Origin: Variovorax sp. J22G73
GTDB taxonomy: Bacteria; Pseudomonadota; Gammaproteobacteria; Burkholderiales; Burkholderiaceae_C
Assembly: GCF_030317035.1 (NCBI RefSeq)
Contig: NZ_JASZYK010000007.1
Coordinates: 186,001-250,000 of the forward strand
DNA: 64,000 nucleotides
Direction of reading: 5' to 3'
Below, piece after piece: positions 42,713 to 50,665 of this stretch. Each line of letters starts with the position of its first letter. The first letter of the stretch is position 1. The position numbers and the translations under genes were made by a program. The notes under the pieces are model-generated. The model was not told where the DNA came from. It saw only the letters and a program-made list of their open reading frames with translations, and did no database searches.

Positions 42713-44238
42713 TTGCTCCAGCGCTGCAGGGTCGGGTCAGCCCAGATCGATCCCTGAATCTTTCTCCACTCGCGATCCACGCGCGTCAGGTCGCCGGCCT
42801 TCTGAGCCAAAGGCAGCGCAGCCTCGTAGAACTGCGCGCGACGCTGGTCTTGATTGGCTTGGGCCTGAGCGAGATCGAGGATGAAGTCGTTCGCTGCGGG
42901 AGTGTTCTGCAACGCGACGTACGTCTGGCCGATCCGCTTTGCGTCACCCTCCGTAGCCGTACCTTTCTGCTCGACCTGCTTCTTCATCAAGCGGTCCATG
43001 GCCACAGACTGGAACTTCTGCGCGTTTGCGGCGAACATCTCGACGCTGGCCGGCGCCACTCCAAGGCCCGCCAGAACACCGGCCGCGCTTGCCTTCGCCT
43101 CAGCACCCCAACCGGTGTTCATGTTGATTGACCGAAGCGCCTGCACATTGGTCAACGCGTCCGATGCCGCGCGACCAGACTCGACGGTCGGTTGGTACGA
43201 ATTTTTGATCCAGTTGTCGTTGAGTGCGATGCGTGATTGCTGGGTCACCGGATTGCGACTGGTCATGAAAGGTCGAGCAGTGCCCGCGCCGCCGCCGAGC
43301 TCGCGCCCGATCAAAGGGCCGGCACTTGTCGTCGCGCCTCCACCTTGCGCTGCTTGCGGCGGCAGGCCAATGAGGGGGCCGCCACCGGAGGCCATCACTC
43401 CCTGCAAACGCGTGCCGCTGTAGCTGTTGTCGTCGTCGCCGACGTAAGTCTGAGGGTCGAGCGCCGCCTGAGTCAGCTGCCTTGATCGATCTGCCCCCAC
43501 GGTGAACGGATACCTGGCCGCCTCACTCGCCTGAGTCTCCCGGCCCTTGATGTTTGCGTTCGAAGTGTCGTACCCCCGCGCGGTCACGACGTCACCATTC
43601 GGACCGATGGTCTGCCCCTCGCCCAGCTTCGGCATATAGCGGACCTCTCCAGTCCGCGGGTCTTGGTAGTAGTTCCCAGCCTCGCGTTTCACTCCGTCGG
43701 TGGCGTACTTGTACATGTTGAACAGACCATCGGCGCCTTTGTAGCCAAACCCCTGCAAGGCGGTAATGTCGTCCAGCGAGAACGGGAATGCAGCCCCGGT
43801 CCCAGATCCAGAGGCGACCCCAGCACCTGGACGCGAGCCGCCTAGAGGACCGCCCGGCAGAATCGCACCTGCGCCCTGGGTCCCCACGCCGCCTGCCCCA
43901 GCGCTTTGAACACCGGGCGCGATGACTGGTGTCCCGTTCCCAGCAGCCGCGCCTGGCACACTCGCGTTGAGCCCACCCACACGCCCCATGACTAGGCCAT
44001 TGATGGCTTGATCGCGTTGTGCCTGGAGATTACGTGCAGCGATCTGCGCCGCGTTTTCATCAATCTGAGATCGCACATACTGCCGCCGCAGATCCGCGTC
44101 CTTGCTCGATTGCGCGTACTGGACACCCTGTGCAATGCGTTGTCCAAAGCTCATGGGTTGTGTGGAAGGCCCGCCGGCCGCCAGCAGCCCGAGGCCCAAC
44201 TGCGCGTCAGGGGTGTTGAGAAAGTCGAGAAGACTCAT
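42709..44238 (-). CDS. Phage internal virion protein (gp15-like position)
   Basis: 509 residues (MSLLDFLNTPDAQLGLGLLA onward), Gly/Ala/Gln-rich, with long helical segments and no enzyme motif. It lies between a small Gly-rich protein and the transglycosylase protein, the position of gp15 in T7-like ejection modules. The stop overlaps the next start. The assignment rests on position and composition, not on a domain. Confidence 0.65.
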   Translation of the reverse strand: MSLLDFLNTPDAQLGLGLLAAGGPSTQPMSFGQRIAQGVQYAQSSKDADLRRQYVRSQIDENAAQIAARNLQAQRDQAINGLVMGRVGGLNASVPGAAAGNGTPVIAPGVQSAGAGGVGTQGAGAILPGGPLGGSRPGAGVASGSGTGAAFPFSLDDITALQGFGYKGADGLFNMYKYATDGVKREAGNYYQDPRTGEVRYMPKLGEGQTIGPNGDVVTARGYDTSNANIKGRETQASEAARYPFTVGADRSRQLTQAALDPQTYVGDDDNSYSGTRLQGVMASGGGPLIGLPPQAAQGGGATTSAGPLIGRELGGGAGTARPFMTSRNPVTQQSRIALNDNWIKNSYQPTVESGRAASDALTNVQALRSINMNTGWGAEAKASAAGVLAGLGVAPASVEMFAANAQKFQSVAMDRLMKKQVEQKGTATEGDAKRIGQTYVALQNTPAANDFILDLAQAQANQDQRRAQFYEAALPLAQKAGDLTRVDREWRKIQGSIWADPTLQRWSK

Positions 44239-44245
44239 AGATTCC

Positions 44246-44575
44246 TCAGTGCATGACTTCGTTGGGCTCGACCCAAGGAAGGAGTTTCAGACGTGTGGCG
44301 ACGTCTTCCACCTCGATCCATGTGCCCCGTGCTGCGGGCAGGTCAAAGCAGAAAATTCCTTGACCCAGCAGTACGCGGGCTCGTCCGCCGGCCAGGAACA
44401 GGAGAAGGTGGGGCCGGAGAATCGCGATGACCTGTTTGGCGTACGCCACAAATTCATCGTGACGCTGCGGGTCTGGCAGCACTAGAGCGCCAGTTGGGTC
44501 GCTCCATTCGCTGTAGAACTTAGGCTCGTGCGGCTGGCTCGAGGCTTCGTCATCGGATTTCGTTGCGGGAATCAC
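44246..44575 (-). CDS. Hypothetical small phage protein
   Basis: 109 residues from a GTG at 44575 behind AAGGAG with a spacing of 7, which decides the start against the longer open frame upstream. The sequence HEPKFYSEWSDPTGALVLPD then YAKQVIAILRPHLLLFLAGG is not a family I recognise. It sits inside the ejection-protein module. Confidence 0.65.
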   Translation of the reverse strand: MIPATKSDDEASSQPHEPKFYSEWSDPTGALVLPDPQRHDEFVAYAKQVIAILRPHLLLFLAGGRARVLLGQGIFCFDLPAARGTWIEVEDVATRLKLLPWVEPNEVMH

Positions 44576-44585
44576 GTTGCACTCC

Positions 44586-45365
44586 TTAGAACGTGCCGCC
44601 GGGACCAGCGCTCGCCGCGCCACCTGGCGCGCCGGAGGCGGGGCCTTCCGCTTCACCTGGGGCACCAGCTCCAAGCAGACCGCCCGACGTCCACAGCCGA
44701 GACAGAGGGTTCGCCGGAGGCACCTGGTAGGCACTCGCTTGCCGCCCATACAGGTTGTTCGGGTCAGCGCCGCCGTTGTTGAAGTAATCGCTCATGTCGC
44801 GGTAGGCCTGCGTGCCCGGCTGGGGCATGGCCATGCCGTATTTGAACGACCCGTAGCCGCCGGTGCCGAGCAGACCGCCGCTACCCATTCCGGACATGGT
44901 GGCACCGCTCAGCACGTCGCTTTGCTGCATGAACTGGGAGAGCGGACTGGTCGCGGGGGCGGCAGCCGGCGCAGTGGCGTTGCGGACTGACTGCTGGCCG
45001 AGCGCGCCGTTCGCCAGGGCGTTCCAGTCCCACGCCTTCGGGCGCGCCGTGGGATTGCTCGGATCGAAGCCGACGGGCTGACCCTGCAGCTGGTTCAGCA
45101 GGCTTGGCACCAGGCCGCGCATGTAGTCGCTTTGCGCATAGCTGTTGTCGTAGGCAGCCTGCTGCTGCGGGCTGAATGGCTGCGCCGTGTATTTGTCCTG
45201 CAGCGCCTGGCCCTGCACGACGTTCGACAGCAGCCACGGCTGCGCGGGCGCCCAGGGCTCCTTGCTCTGGGACGACGACTGCGCACCGGCACCGCCGTTC
45301 TTGTCGCTCTTCATTGCATCGCCCAGAAGGCCAATGCCAGCTCCTACTGCTGCTCCCCACGGCAT
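44586..45365 (-). CDS. Gly/Ala/Gln-rich phage structural protein (gp14-like position)
   Basis: 259 residues. It opens MPWGAAVGAGIGLLGDAMKS, a small hydrophobic segment, and continues with low-complexity Gly/Ala/Pro/Gln. Such small proteins with a glycine-zipper-like front form the outer-membrane part of podovirus ejectosomes (T7 gp14). Inference from layout and composition. Confidence 0.6.
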   Translation of the reverse strand: MPWGAAVGAGIGLLGDAMKSDKNGGAGAQSSSQSKEPWAPAQPWLLSNVVQGQALQDKYTAQPFSPQQQAAYDNSYAQSDYMRGLVPSLLNQLQGQPVGFDPSNPTARPKAWDWNALANGALGQQSVRNATAPAAAPATSPLSQFMQQSDVLSGATMSGMGSGGLLGTGGYGSFKYGMAMPQPGTQAYRDMSDYFNNGGADPNNLYGRQASAYQVPPANPLSRLWTSGGLLGAGAPGEAEGPASGAPGGAASAGPGGTF

Positions 45366-45366
45366 A

Positions 45367-45906
45367 TCAGTTCCTTTCCGTCTTGATGCAGACGATCATG
45401 GTGATTCGGTCGGTGTCGCTCTCGTTAGTCACCCAGTGGGTGTGCGAGTTGTCGAACCAAAAGACGTCGCCAGCAGCTGTTACCAGCGTGTGGCCTTTGA
45501 AATGGAATGCCTGCTCGGGCGCCGCGGCGATCTGCACGGCAAACTTGTCGTAATAGCGCGCATGCCACCCCGGATCGGTGTGCGGCTTGCAGAGCTGGCC
45601 CGGCTTGATGCGCGTGATCAACACGCCGCCCAGGCGCTCACCGCGCACATCAGCCATCAGCGGATACACAATGTCGCGCACCGGCAGCACGTCAGCCGGC
45701 GGATACCAGATCGAGTCGTGAGATCCGTCAGGCTGCATCGTTGCGGGGTCGGCAAACCGGGCCCAGATGTCGGAGAGCCCGTGATGCGGCGAGTACGCTG
45801 GCGATGTGCGCGCTGTGTGCCTGTCCCACAATTCGGGGTGAAGCTCCAGCGCCGCGCATATCGGTTGCACATCGACCCTGCGCTCCAGCAGCTTGACCGG
45901 TGTCAC
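45367..45906 (-). CDS. Aspartyl/asparaginyl hydroxylase-like 2OG-Fe(II) oxygenase
   Basis: 179 residues from a GTG at 45906 that overlaps the preceding stop (GTGA). The double-stranded beta-helix iron site is visible: PHTDPGWHARYYDK (His-x-Asp) and a distal His in FDNSHTHWVTNESDTDRI (with Arg for 2-oxoglutarate). This is the aspartyl/asparaginyl beta-hydroxylase family, which also occurs in phages. It lies between a cupin gene and the ejection genes, so its target may be a phage or host protein; not known. Confidence 0.82.
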   Translation of the reverse strand: MTPVKLLERRVDVQPICAALELHPELWDRHTARTSPAYSPHHGLSDIWARFADPATMQPDGSHDSIWYPPADVLPVRDIVYPLMADVRGERLGGVLITRIKPGQLCKPHTDPGWHARYYDKFAVQIAAAPEQAFHFKGHTLVTAAGDVFWFDNSHTHWVTNESDTDRITMIVCIKTERN

Positions 45907-46256
45907 AACATGCTCCTGCCGATCGCGCTCATGTCTTCGTCGGAGGCCGCGATGAGCAACTCGTCGACCCGCTGGGCATCGGTGCAGTCGGTCGCATGAA
46001 TGCAGTACCAGGACACGTTGGTCAGCGCTTTGATGCCGTGATGCTTGCCCGCCACGATGGTCACGCATGCGGGTCCGGTGAGTTCGCTGCGCACACCGTC
46101 AACCATCAATTCGACTCTGCCAGCCGCAAGGATTGAAAGGTGGTCATGCTCATGCTTGTGCTGCACGAGGACGAAGCCCGCAGGCACTACAGTCTCTTTG
46201 GCATAGACGCCGCCACCGAAGTGATGCGATACACCAAGCTGCTCATCAATCGTCAC
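45903..46256 (-). CDS. Cupin-fold protein
   Basis: 117 residues. QHKHEHDHLSILAAGRVELM carries the His-rich metal motif 1 of cupins, and GPACVTIVAGKHHGIKALTN motif 2. It probably binds a metal. It is coupled by overlap to the 2OG-oxygenase gene, giving a two-gene oxygenase/cupin cassette in the phage module. Confidence 0.85.
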   Translation of the reverse strand: MTIDEQLGVSHHFGGGVYAKETVVPAGFVLVQHKHEHDHLSILAAGRVELMVDGVRSELTGPACVTIVAGKHHGIKALTNVSWYCIHATDCTDAQRVDELLIAASDEDMSAIGRSML

Positions 46257-46320
46257 AGTCGCCTCATTCGAAGTTTCGATGACTCAAGTCTCGGCGTGTG
46301 GCACCAGGAACTCCATGCCG

Positions 46321-46608
46321 TTAAATGTCGTTGCCTGCTCCTTCACGGCCAGATTCGATCCACGCCGAGAGATCCGTCAGCCTGTAGCTGACGCGCGAGC
46401 CGGCAACACCTCGCTGATAGCTCACCGGCCCGCGCCCTTCCTGCCTAAGGTTTTTGAGATGGCCCGCGGTGTAGCCCAACAAGTCCGCTGCATCCTTCTC
46501 GCCGACGCGCATGTCCGCTGTGACGGTCAGATCTTCACTCGCGGCAAAAGTCGCCAGCAAAACGGTTGTTGCCTCGATGCGTTCGGCAGCACTGAGCCCT
46601 GCGATCAC
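46321..46608 (-). CDS. Small AlpA/MerR-like DNA-binding protein
   Basis: 95 residues. GEKDAADLLGYTAGHLKNLR followed by GPVSYQRGVAGSRVSYRLTD and LSAWIES is the helix-turn-helix of the AlpA/excisionase group. It separates the ejection module from the replication-side genes and may regulate either. Confidence 0.7.
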   Translation of the reverse strand: MIAGLSAAERIEATTVLLATFAASEDLTVTADMRVGEKDAADLLGYTAGHLKNLRQEGRGPVSYQRGVAGSRVSYRLTDLSAWIESGREGAGNDI

Positions 46609-46700
46609 AAGGAAAACTCCGGATTGGCTGTCATCCTAAAATTCCATGGCCTTGCGCGCGCACACACGCGCCTGTGCGGAACGGGTTGCTTGACCATGGC

Positions 46701-46907
46701 TTACCGCCTCATCTGCTGGATTACCGCGGCCTTGAGCCGCTGCGTCAGCTCGATTTCCGCGGCCTCGACGGTCTCGCCATCGGCGATCCTCTTTTCGAAC
46801 TCACGCTTGAGCGCATGCCCGAGTTCCCAGGTTTGCCGCCTGGTCTGCTCGTTGGCGACCTGCGCACAGAGCTTCGCGAGATTCAAGGGAAGAGTAGACT
46901 TTTTCAT
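46701..46907 (-). CDS. Hypothetical small helical protein
   Basis: 68 residues from MKKSTLPLNLAKLCAQVANE, with the ATG overlapping the previous stop as TGATG. Entirely helical and charged, no recognised family. Translationally coupled to the two paralogous genes upstream. Confidence 0.65.
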   Translation of the reverse strand: MKKSTLPLNLAKLCAQVANEQTRRQTWELGHALKREFEKRIADGETVEAAEIELTQRLKAAVIQQMRR

Positions 46908-47338
46908 CAGAGCACCTCGTTCGAATGCTTCGGCGCCGTGACAGTGCCGCCGGTCAGCGAATCGAGGTCTGCGACGAACTCGTCGGCAATCTCGCATGAG
47001 GCCATTGCGTACTGCAGCGAATACTGGTCCTCGACATGCACATAAAGGTGCTCACCGAGGTGATCGACGCGCTCGCGTAGCTTGAGCAGCCGCCGCGCCA
47101 ACGACTCGACGGTCGCCCGGGCATGCGTGCGCGCCGGCAGCAATCCAAACTGCTCGGCCAGCATGCGCACTTGCCACCGGTGGATCGCGATGCGGTCTTC
47201 TTCACCGTTACGACCCTGTTGAAGGATCACCATGTCCTCGCTGTGGCTCACCTCGATGCGCAGGTCTGGGAGCTCTGCAATGAGAGCATCGTCGTCAGTG
47301 GTGCCAACCGAGGCAGGCGTGGTGTTCGGGGCGTTCAT
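46907..47338 (-). CDS. Hypothetical protein, paralogue of the preceding gene product
   Basis: 143 residues. The block IHRWQVRMLAEQFGLLPART matches LHKLHVRMLAERLGIVPTVT in the protein encoded at 47335-47823, and both begin with an Asp/Glu-rich strand and end with a long helix pair, so they are diverged duplicates. The coding sequences overlap by four bases (ATGA). Function unknown. Confidence 0.65.
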   Translation of the reverse strand: MNAPNTTPASVGTTDDDALIAELPDLRIEVSHSEDMVILQQGRNGEEDRIAIHRWQVRMLAEQFGLLPARTHARATVESLARRLLKLRERVDHLGEHLYVHVEDQYSLQYAMASCEIADEFVADLDSLTGGTVTAPKHSNEVL

Positions 47339-47823
47339 ACGACTGCTCCTGCTGCCAGTGCTTCATCCAACGTCTCGAGGGCCTTGCACTCAGGTTCGGG
47401 TGGCTCAGCAGTCGAGGGCGCACAGCGGTACGACTCGCAGAAGAACTCGACGAAGTCGACGAGGGCCACGGCTTGACCGATCTCGACGGTGAGGTCCTCA
47501 TGCCCATTGTCATGGGTGATCCTCAGGTTCTCGTGCAGCTGTTCAGCCATGGATTCGATACGCAAGAGCGCGCGCTGCAACTGCCCACGCTCGCTAGCGA
47601 ACCGCATTGACTGCCCCACGCTGGTCGAAAGCATGTCAGCTGCTTCCGCTGTCACGGTGGGCACGATGCCCAATCTTTCCGCGAGCATTCGAACGTGTAG
47701 CTTGTGAAGCTCAACCTGGTGAACCGATCCGCCGAACTCCTGCTGCAGCAGGACCGTCTGTTCTGCGGCAGTTGATTCCGGAAACTCGATGACAAGCCCG
47801 GGAATGTTTTGTGCGGTCGTCAT
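47335..47823 (-). CDS. Hypothetical protein, paralogue of the following gene product
   Basis: 162 residues from the ATG at 47823, with AAGGA upstream. It carries LHKLHVRMLAERLGIVPTVT, shared with the protein at 46907-47338, then long helices (RGQLQRALLRIESMAEQLHE). It is the first gene downstream of the iteron-bearing O-like gene. Confidence 0.65.
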   Translation of the reverse strand: MTTAQNIPGLVIEFPESTAAEQTVLLQQEFGGSVHQVELHKLHVRMLAERLGIVPTVTAEAADMLSTSVGQSMRFASERGQLQRALLRIESMAEQLHENLRITHDNGHEDLTVEIGQAVALVDFVEFFCESYRCAPSTAEPPEPECKALETLDEALAAGAVV

Positions 47824-47892
47824 GCTTGAGTCCTTTCCTTGGTGGCCGGGAAGGCAGTCTTGCACCGCTTGCCCTGGCAACATGCAATGGTG

Positions 47893-48096
47893 TTCGATAG
47901 TCGAAGCGGAGACGCTTTTTCCGTCCTACCGCTGAAATTCTTCGCGACCCCAGTGTTCATGCGGGTTGCGGGACGATTGGGGCCCTTTTTGTCCGCTTCG
48001 ATGATCGAACCGGAGAAACGGCCACGTGTTCGATAGTCGAGTCGGAGAATGGCCTCTCCGCTTCGATAGTCGAAGCGCTCCGGTTCGATAGTCGAA
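47893..48096. repeat. Five TTCGATAGTCGAA iterons, candidate replication origin
   Basis: The palindromic 13-mer TTCGATAGTCGAA occurs at 47893-47905, 48062-48074 and 48084-48096. It recurs as TTCGATGATCGAA at 47997-48009 and with one change at 48029-48041; a half-site TTCGATG lies at 48099. Two copies are extended to 17-base palindromes (GCTTCGA..TCGAAGC and GGTTCGA..TCGAACC). Four of the five lie inside the 3' end of the O-like gene, the arrangement of the lambda-type origin in gene O. Confidence 0.8.
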
Positions 48097-48544
48097 CCTT
48101 CGATGTGATTTCTGGCGCGCCAGGTCGGAGCGCGGCACGGGCTTCCGTCATCGACGCGAAGCGCTGCCACTCGTTCGTCGCAGCGCCGGCCAGCACGCCC
48201 GCTTTCTTGATCTCGAACGTCGGCTCGTCGGTGAAGCGATACAGGCTGCAAAGCTTGCCGCCATTGGCAATGCCGCCCTGCCGCGTCTTCTCGATGAAGC
48301 CCAAGAGCTCCAGTCGCCGCAACGCTGACGCGAGCGTCGAGCTGCTCGATATGCCGGCATGCTTGAGTTCGGCCAGCGTGGCGTTGATGTCGCCGTTGTT
48401 GGTGCGTCCGAGCTTGCGACGGAGAGACAGGTACACGCGCACATCCGCATGCGTCAGGACGCGCCAGGCCGGACTGTCCAAGATCGCCCAGTACAGCCGA
48501 ACATGGCCCCCGCGAGGATCGGCTGGAGCTTTGCTTCGTGCCAT
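47957..48544 (-). CDS. Winged-helix replication-initiator-like protein (O-like)
   Basis: 195 residues. The N-terminal about 110 residues are a winged helix (HVRLYWAILDSPAWRVLTHA, then LAELKHAGISSSSTLASALR and RLELLGFIEKTRQGG) as in phage replication proteins of the O/DnaT class. The C-terminal 60 residues are Ser/Thr/Arg-rich and internally repetitive (SASTIEAERPFSDSTIEHV) because they are encoded by the iteron array. Together with the helicase and zinc-finger genes upstream it suggests a self-contained initiation system. The sequence similarity to any named O protein was not testable. Confidence 0.7.
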   Translation of the reverse strand: MARSKAPADPRGGHVRLYWAILDSPAWRVLTHADVRVYLSLRRKLGRTNNGDINATLAELKHAGISSSSTLASALRRLELLGFIEKTRQGGIANGGKLCSLYRFTDEPTFEIKKAGVLAGAATNEWQRFASMTEARAALRPGAPEITSKVRLSNRSASTIEAERPFSDSTIEHVAVSPVRSSKRTKRAPIVPQPA

Positions 48545-48553
48545 CTACAGCAC

Positions 48554-48772
48554 TCACTGCCCAACTCCAAGCACTCGCTTCAACTCGCTGACTGGCCAAG
48601 CCAACCGTCCGTTTACTCGTAAGGGACGGATCGGGCCAGACCCCTTGCCCATTGCCCAGTTCCGAAGGGTCTGAGGGCGACGGTCCAAGAAATGCGCTGC
48701 CCACTCGGTAGGCACCGTCGGACGCGTGACCGACTCGAGTGGCGGGAACTGTTGAGAAGATTGTCTTGACAT
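48554..48772 (-). CDS. Small helix-turn-helix protein
   Basis: 72 residues. VPTEWAAHFLDRRPQTLRNW followed by GPIRPLRVNGRLAWPVSELK is an AlpA/MerR-like DNA-binding fold. It starts 9 nt before the O-like gene in the direction of reading. Possibly a regulator of replication or excision. Confidence 0.7.
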   Translation of the reverse strand: MSRQSSQQFPPLESVTRPTVPTEWAAHFLDRRPQTLRNWAMGKGSGPIRPLRVNGRLAWPVSELKRVLGVGQ

Positions 48773-48874
48773 AGTTGCTTATCCTTACGCCTCACGGCAA
48801 GTTGATAAGCACTCATCTTCGCTTCGCAAGTCAGGGAGAAATACCCCTGCCCCCCTTTTCTCCGTCCAAACCTC

Positions 48875-49447
48875 TCACCGATCTCCTCGTCCAGTTCGGT
48901 AAGCCTGTGCATCCCTGAGAAGCGCAACGACCTTCTTGTCGGCATGCCGATAGTGCGTCTCTAACGCGCTCGCGGTAGGTCGCTTCTCGGCCCACCTTCC
49001 GCCCAAAAGCACGGCCTCGATCGCCTGTTTCAGCGTCTTTACAGCTTTTCGAGCGGCTTCAACCTCGATGCTCAGCTCGGCTTTTTCGATGTCGCTCCAG
49101 AGTTCGGATCGGCCGCCCTTTGCTACAACCTTGAACCCGGGAACATGTTCTCTTGCAAGGGCCAGTACCAAGGCAAACCAATCACCATTCGCAACGCCGT
49201 GAGCCTCCGCCAGCAACGGGAGCTTCTCGAGCATCAGCCCGACCTGCCGTGCGCTTTCGATGTGGCGAGCATCATCCGCGAGCAGTCCCGGAATGTGGTT
49301 AGCCACGATGGGCTGGCCAAGTAGGCCCAGGTATCTGGTCGACTTGCCAAGCTTGCCCGCAGCGGCTTTCTCTCGAGGGGATTTCATGGGCTCGCTGTTT
49401 TGATAGAAGTTTTTCGATGCTGTTGCTGGCTGGCGTTGACTAGGCAT
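48875..49447 (-). CDS. Hypothetical replication-module protein
   Basis: 190 residues (an in-frame ATG at 49387 is another possible start). Helical and basic (LGKSTRYLGLLGQPIVANHI, DIEKAELSIEVEAARKAVKT). No recognised domain. It lies directly downstream of the CGTGAA repeat cluster and between the helicase and O-like genes, so a role in replication is plausible. Confidence 0.6.
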   Translation of the reverse strand: MPSQRQPATASKNFYQNSEPMKSPREKAAAGKLGKSTRYLGLLGQPIVANHIPGLLADDARHIESARQVGLMLEKLPLLAEAHGVANGDWFALVLALAREHVPGFKVVAKGGRSELWSDIEKAELSIEVEAARKAVKTLKQAIEAVLLGGRWAEKRPTASALETHYRHADKKVVALLRDAQAYRTGRGDR

Positions 49448-49491
49448 GTGGTCTTCTACCGATCGCGAAGATGCGTCGACAACCTCAGCCG

Positions 49492-49589
49492 TTCACGTGT
49501 TCACGCCCTATATAGGGCGGCGTGAACAAACGTGAATATTCACGGGATTCACGGGAATGCAGACGTGAATGGACGTGAATGGCGTGAAT
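49492..49589. repeat. Eight CGTGAA/TTCACG iterons beside a TATATA palindrome
   Basis: CGTGAA occurs at 49521, 49531, 49564, 49574 and 49583, and its inverse TTCACG at 49492, 49500, 49539 and 49548; the first two inverse copies overlap. The last three direct copies are CGTGAAT at 9- to 10-base spacing. Between the first inverse and direct copies lies a palindrome with the core CCCTATATAGGG (49506-49517). The cluster fills the gap between the helicase gene and the gene at 48875-49447. It looks like a second iteron region or an autoregulatory operator. Confidence 0.75.
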
Positions 49590-49594
49590 CGCGG

Positions 49595-50665
49595 TCATTT
49601 GATGAGGTGGACGATACCTGCAGAGACCTCGATCAAGGCCAAATCTTTGAGCCGTTCGACGGCGTTGTAGACTGATGTTTTGCCGTATTGGCCCTCCAAC
49701 GTTGACGCGATCTCCCGCGTCCGCATGTCGGCGCCATGACCGCGCAGCACGCCCAGAATCGCTTGCTGAACACCCCCCAGCCGCGGGAGCTTCTTAACGG
49801 GTGCCGGCGCGTCGATGGGGGTCACTACGCAGGACGTGCGAGGCTGGCCCCACTTGCCGGTGCCCATCTTGATCGTGTGAAGACGGAAGCCGATCCGCTC
49901 ACCTTTGCCGGCCATGTCGCGCTGCTTCGTAACCTCGGCAGCACGGTTGCCGGTCGTTTCGTTGGCCGTGATTTCGACCTCAGTATCAGTAGCTGCACGC
50001 AGGCCGCTCCAACCACGCATCCCGCGCGCAGCGTCCTTGCCGGAATGGTGGATCAGCATGAAGTGCACCGCAGCCTCTTGCCGGATCCTGTCGACGTGAC
50101 GCACAACCACCCCCATGTCTTCGCCGCTATTCTCATTCGCACCGGCGCTCAGTCGGGCCAAGGTGTCGCCGACCACGAGCTCGCACTTTGCCCCATGTAA
50201 CGTTTCCATCTCGCGAATCAACGCGACGACGGCGGTGGTGTCGGCCTCGCTCTCGTAAAGGTTGATGGGCGACTTCACCACCACGAAGTTCTGCAACTTC
50301 ATTCTGTGGTGCGCATGGTAGGCCTTCAATCGCTCGCACACCGACCTAGGCGATTCGGTGGCAAGGTAGACCACCATGCCCGCGTCAACATTGCGCCCCA
50401 TCCATTGCTGTCCCTGACAGACAGCTGCGGCTATGTCGATTGCCAGGAACGTCTTGCCGCTGTTGCTGTCGCCGTAGAGCACTGACATGGCCTGGCGCCC
50501 GATGAACCCTTCGATAAGCTCATCTTCAAACTCGGCCTCGTCCGAGAGATCTTGAGCTAACTGGACCTCAAGCCGGCGCACCATCTGGGCTGCCGCGTCC
50601 ACCTTCCGGTCGGCCGAACGCCGCAACGCCTCGAGGTTCTTGGGCTGCTCGAGGACCGCGCTCAC
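49595..50665 (-). CDS. RecA-like AAA ATPase, RepA-type replicative helicase
   Basis: 356 residues. Walker A is GDSNSGKT (K71, T72) after the family's GRQAMSVLY strand. Walker B-type acid is at LVVGDTLAR (D167), followed by HSGKDAARGMRGWSGLRAAT, characteristic of the RepA/RegA-like hexameric helicases of mobile elements (AAA_25). The C-terminal 70 residues form a winged helix (LGGVQQAILGVLRGHGADMR, TSVYNAVERLKDLALIEV). It overlaps the zinc-finger gene upstream (ATGA). Confidence 0.85.
   Translation of the reverse strand: MSAVLEQPKNLEALRRSADRKVDAAAQMVRRLEVQLAQDLSDEAEFEDELIEGFIGRQAMSVLYGDSNSGKTFLAIDIAAAVCQGQQWMGRNVDAGMVVYLATESPRSVCERLKAYHAHHRMKLQNFVVVKSPINLYESEADTTAVVALIREMETLHGAKCELVVGDTLARLSAGANENSGEDMGVVVRHVDRIRQEAAVHFMLIHHSGKDAARGMRGWSGLRAATDTEVEITANETTGNRAAEVTKQRDMAGKGERIGFRLHTIKMGTGKWGQPRTSCVVTPIDAPAPVKKLPRLGGVQQAILGVLRGHGADMRTREIASTLEGQYGKTSVYNAVERLKDLALIEVSAGIVHLIK

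Noticed and set aside
39983..46256. Complete prophage
   Set aside because: No terminase, portal, capsid, tail-tube or lysis genes could be recognised anywhere between 25.4 and 59.0 kb.
47893..48096. parS-type partition sites
   Set aside because: No ParA or ParB gene is visible in the island, and the location inside an initiator-like gene fits an origin better.
47820..48704. A 294-codon minus-strand frame across the O-like gene
   Set aside because: The 47957-48544 frame has the winged-helix domain and better starts; the longer frame is opened by the iteron repeats.
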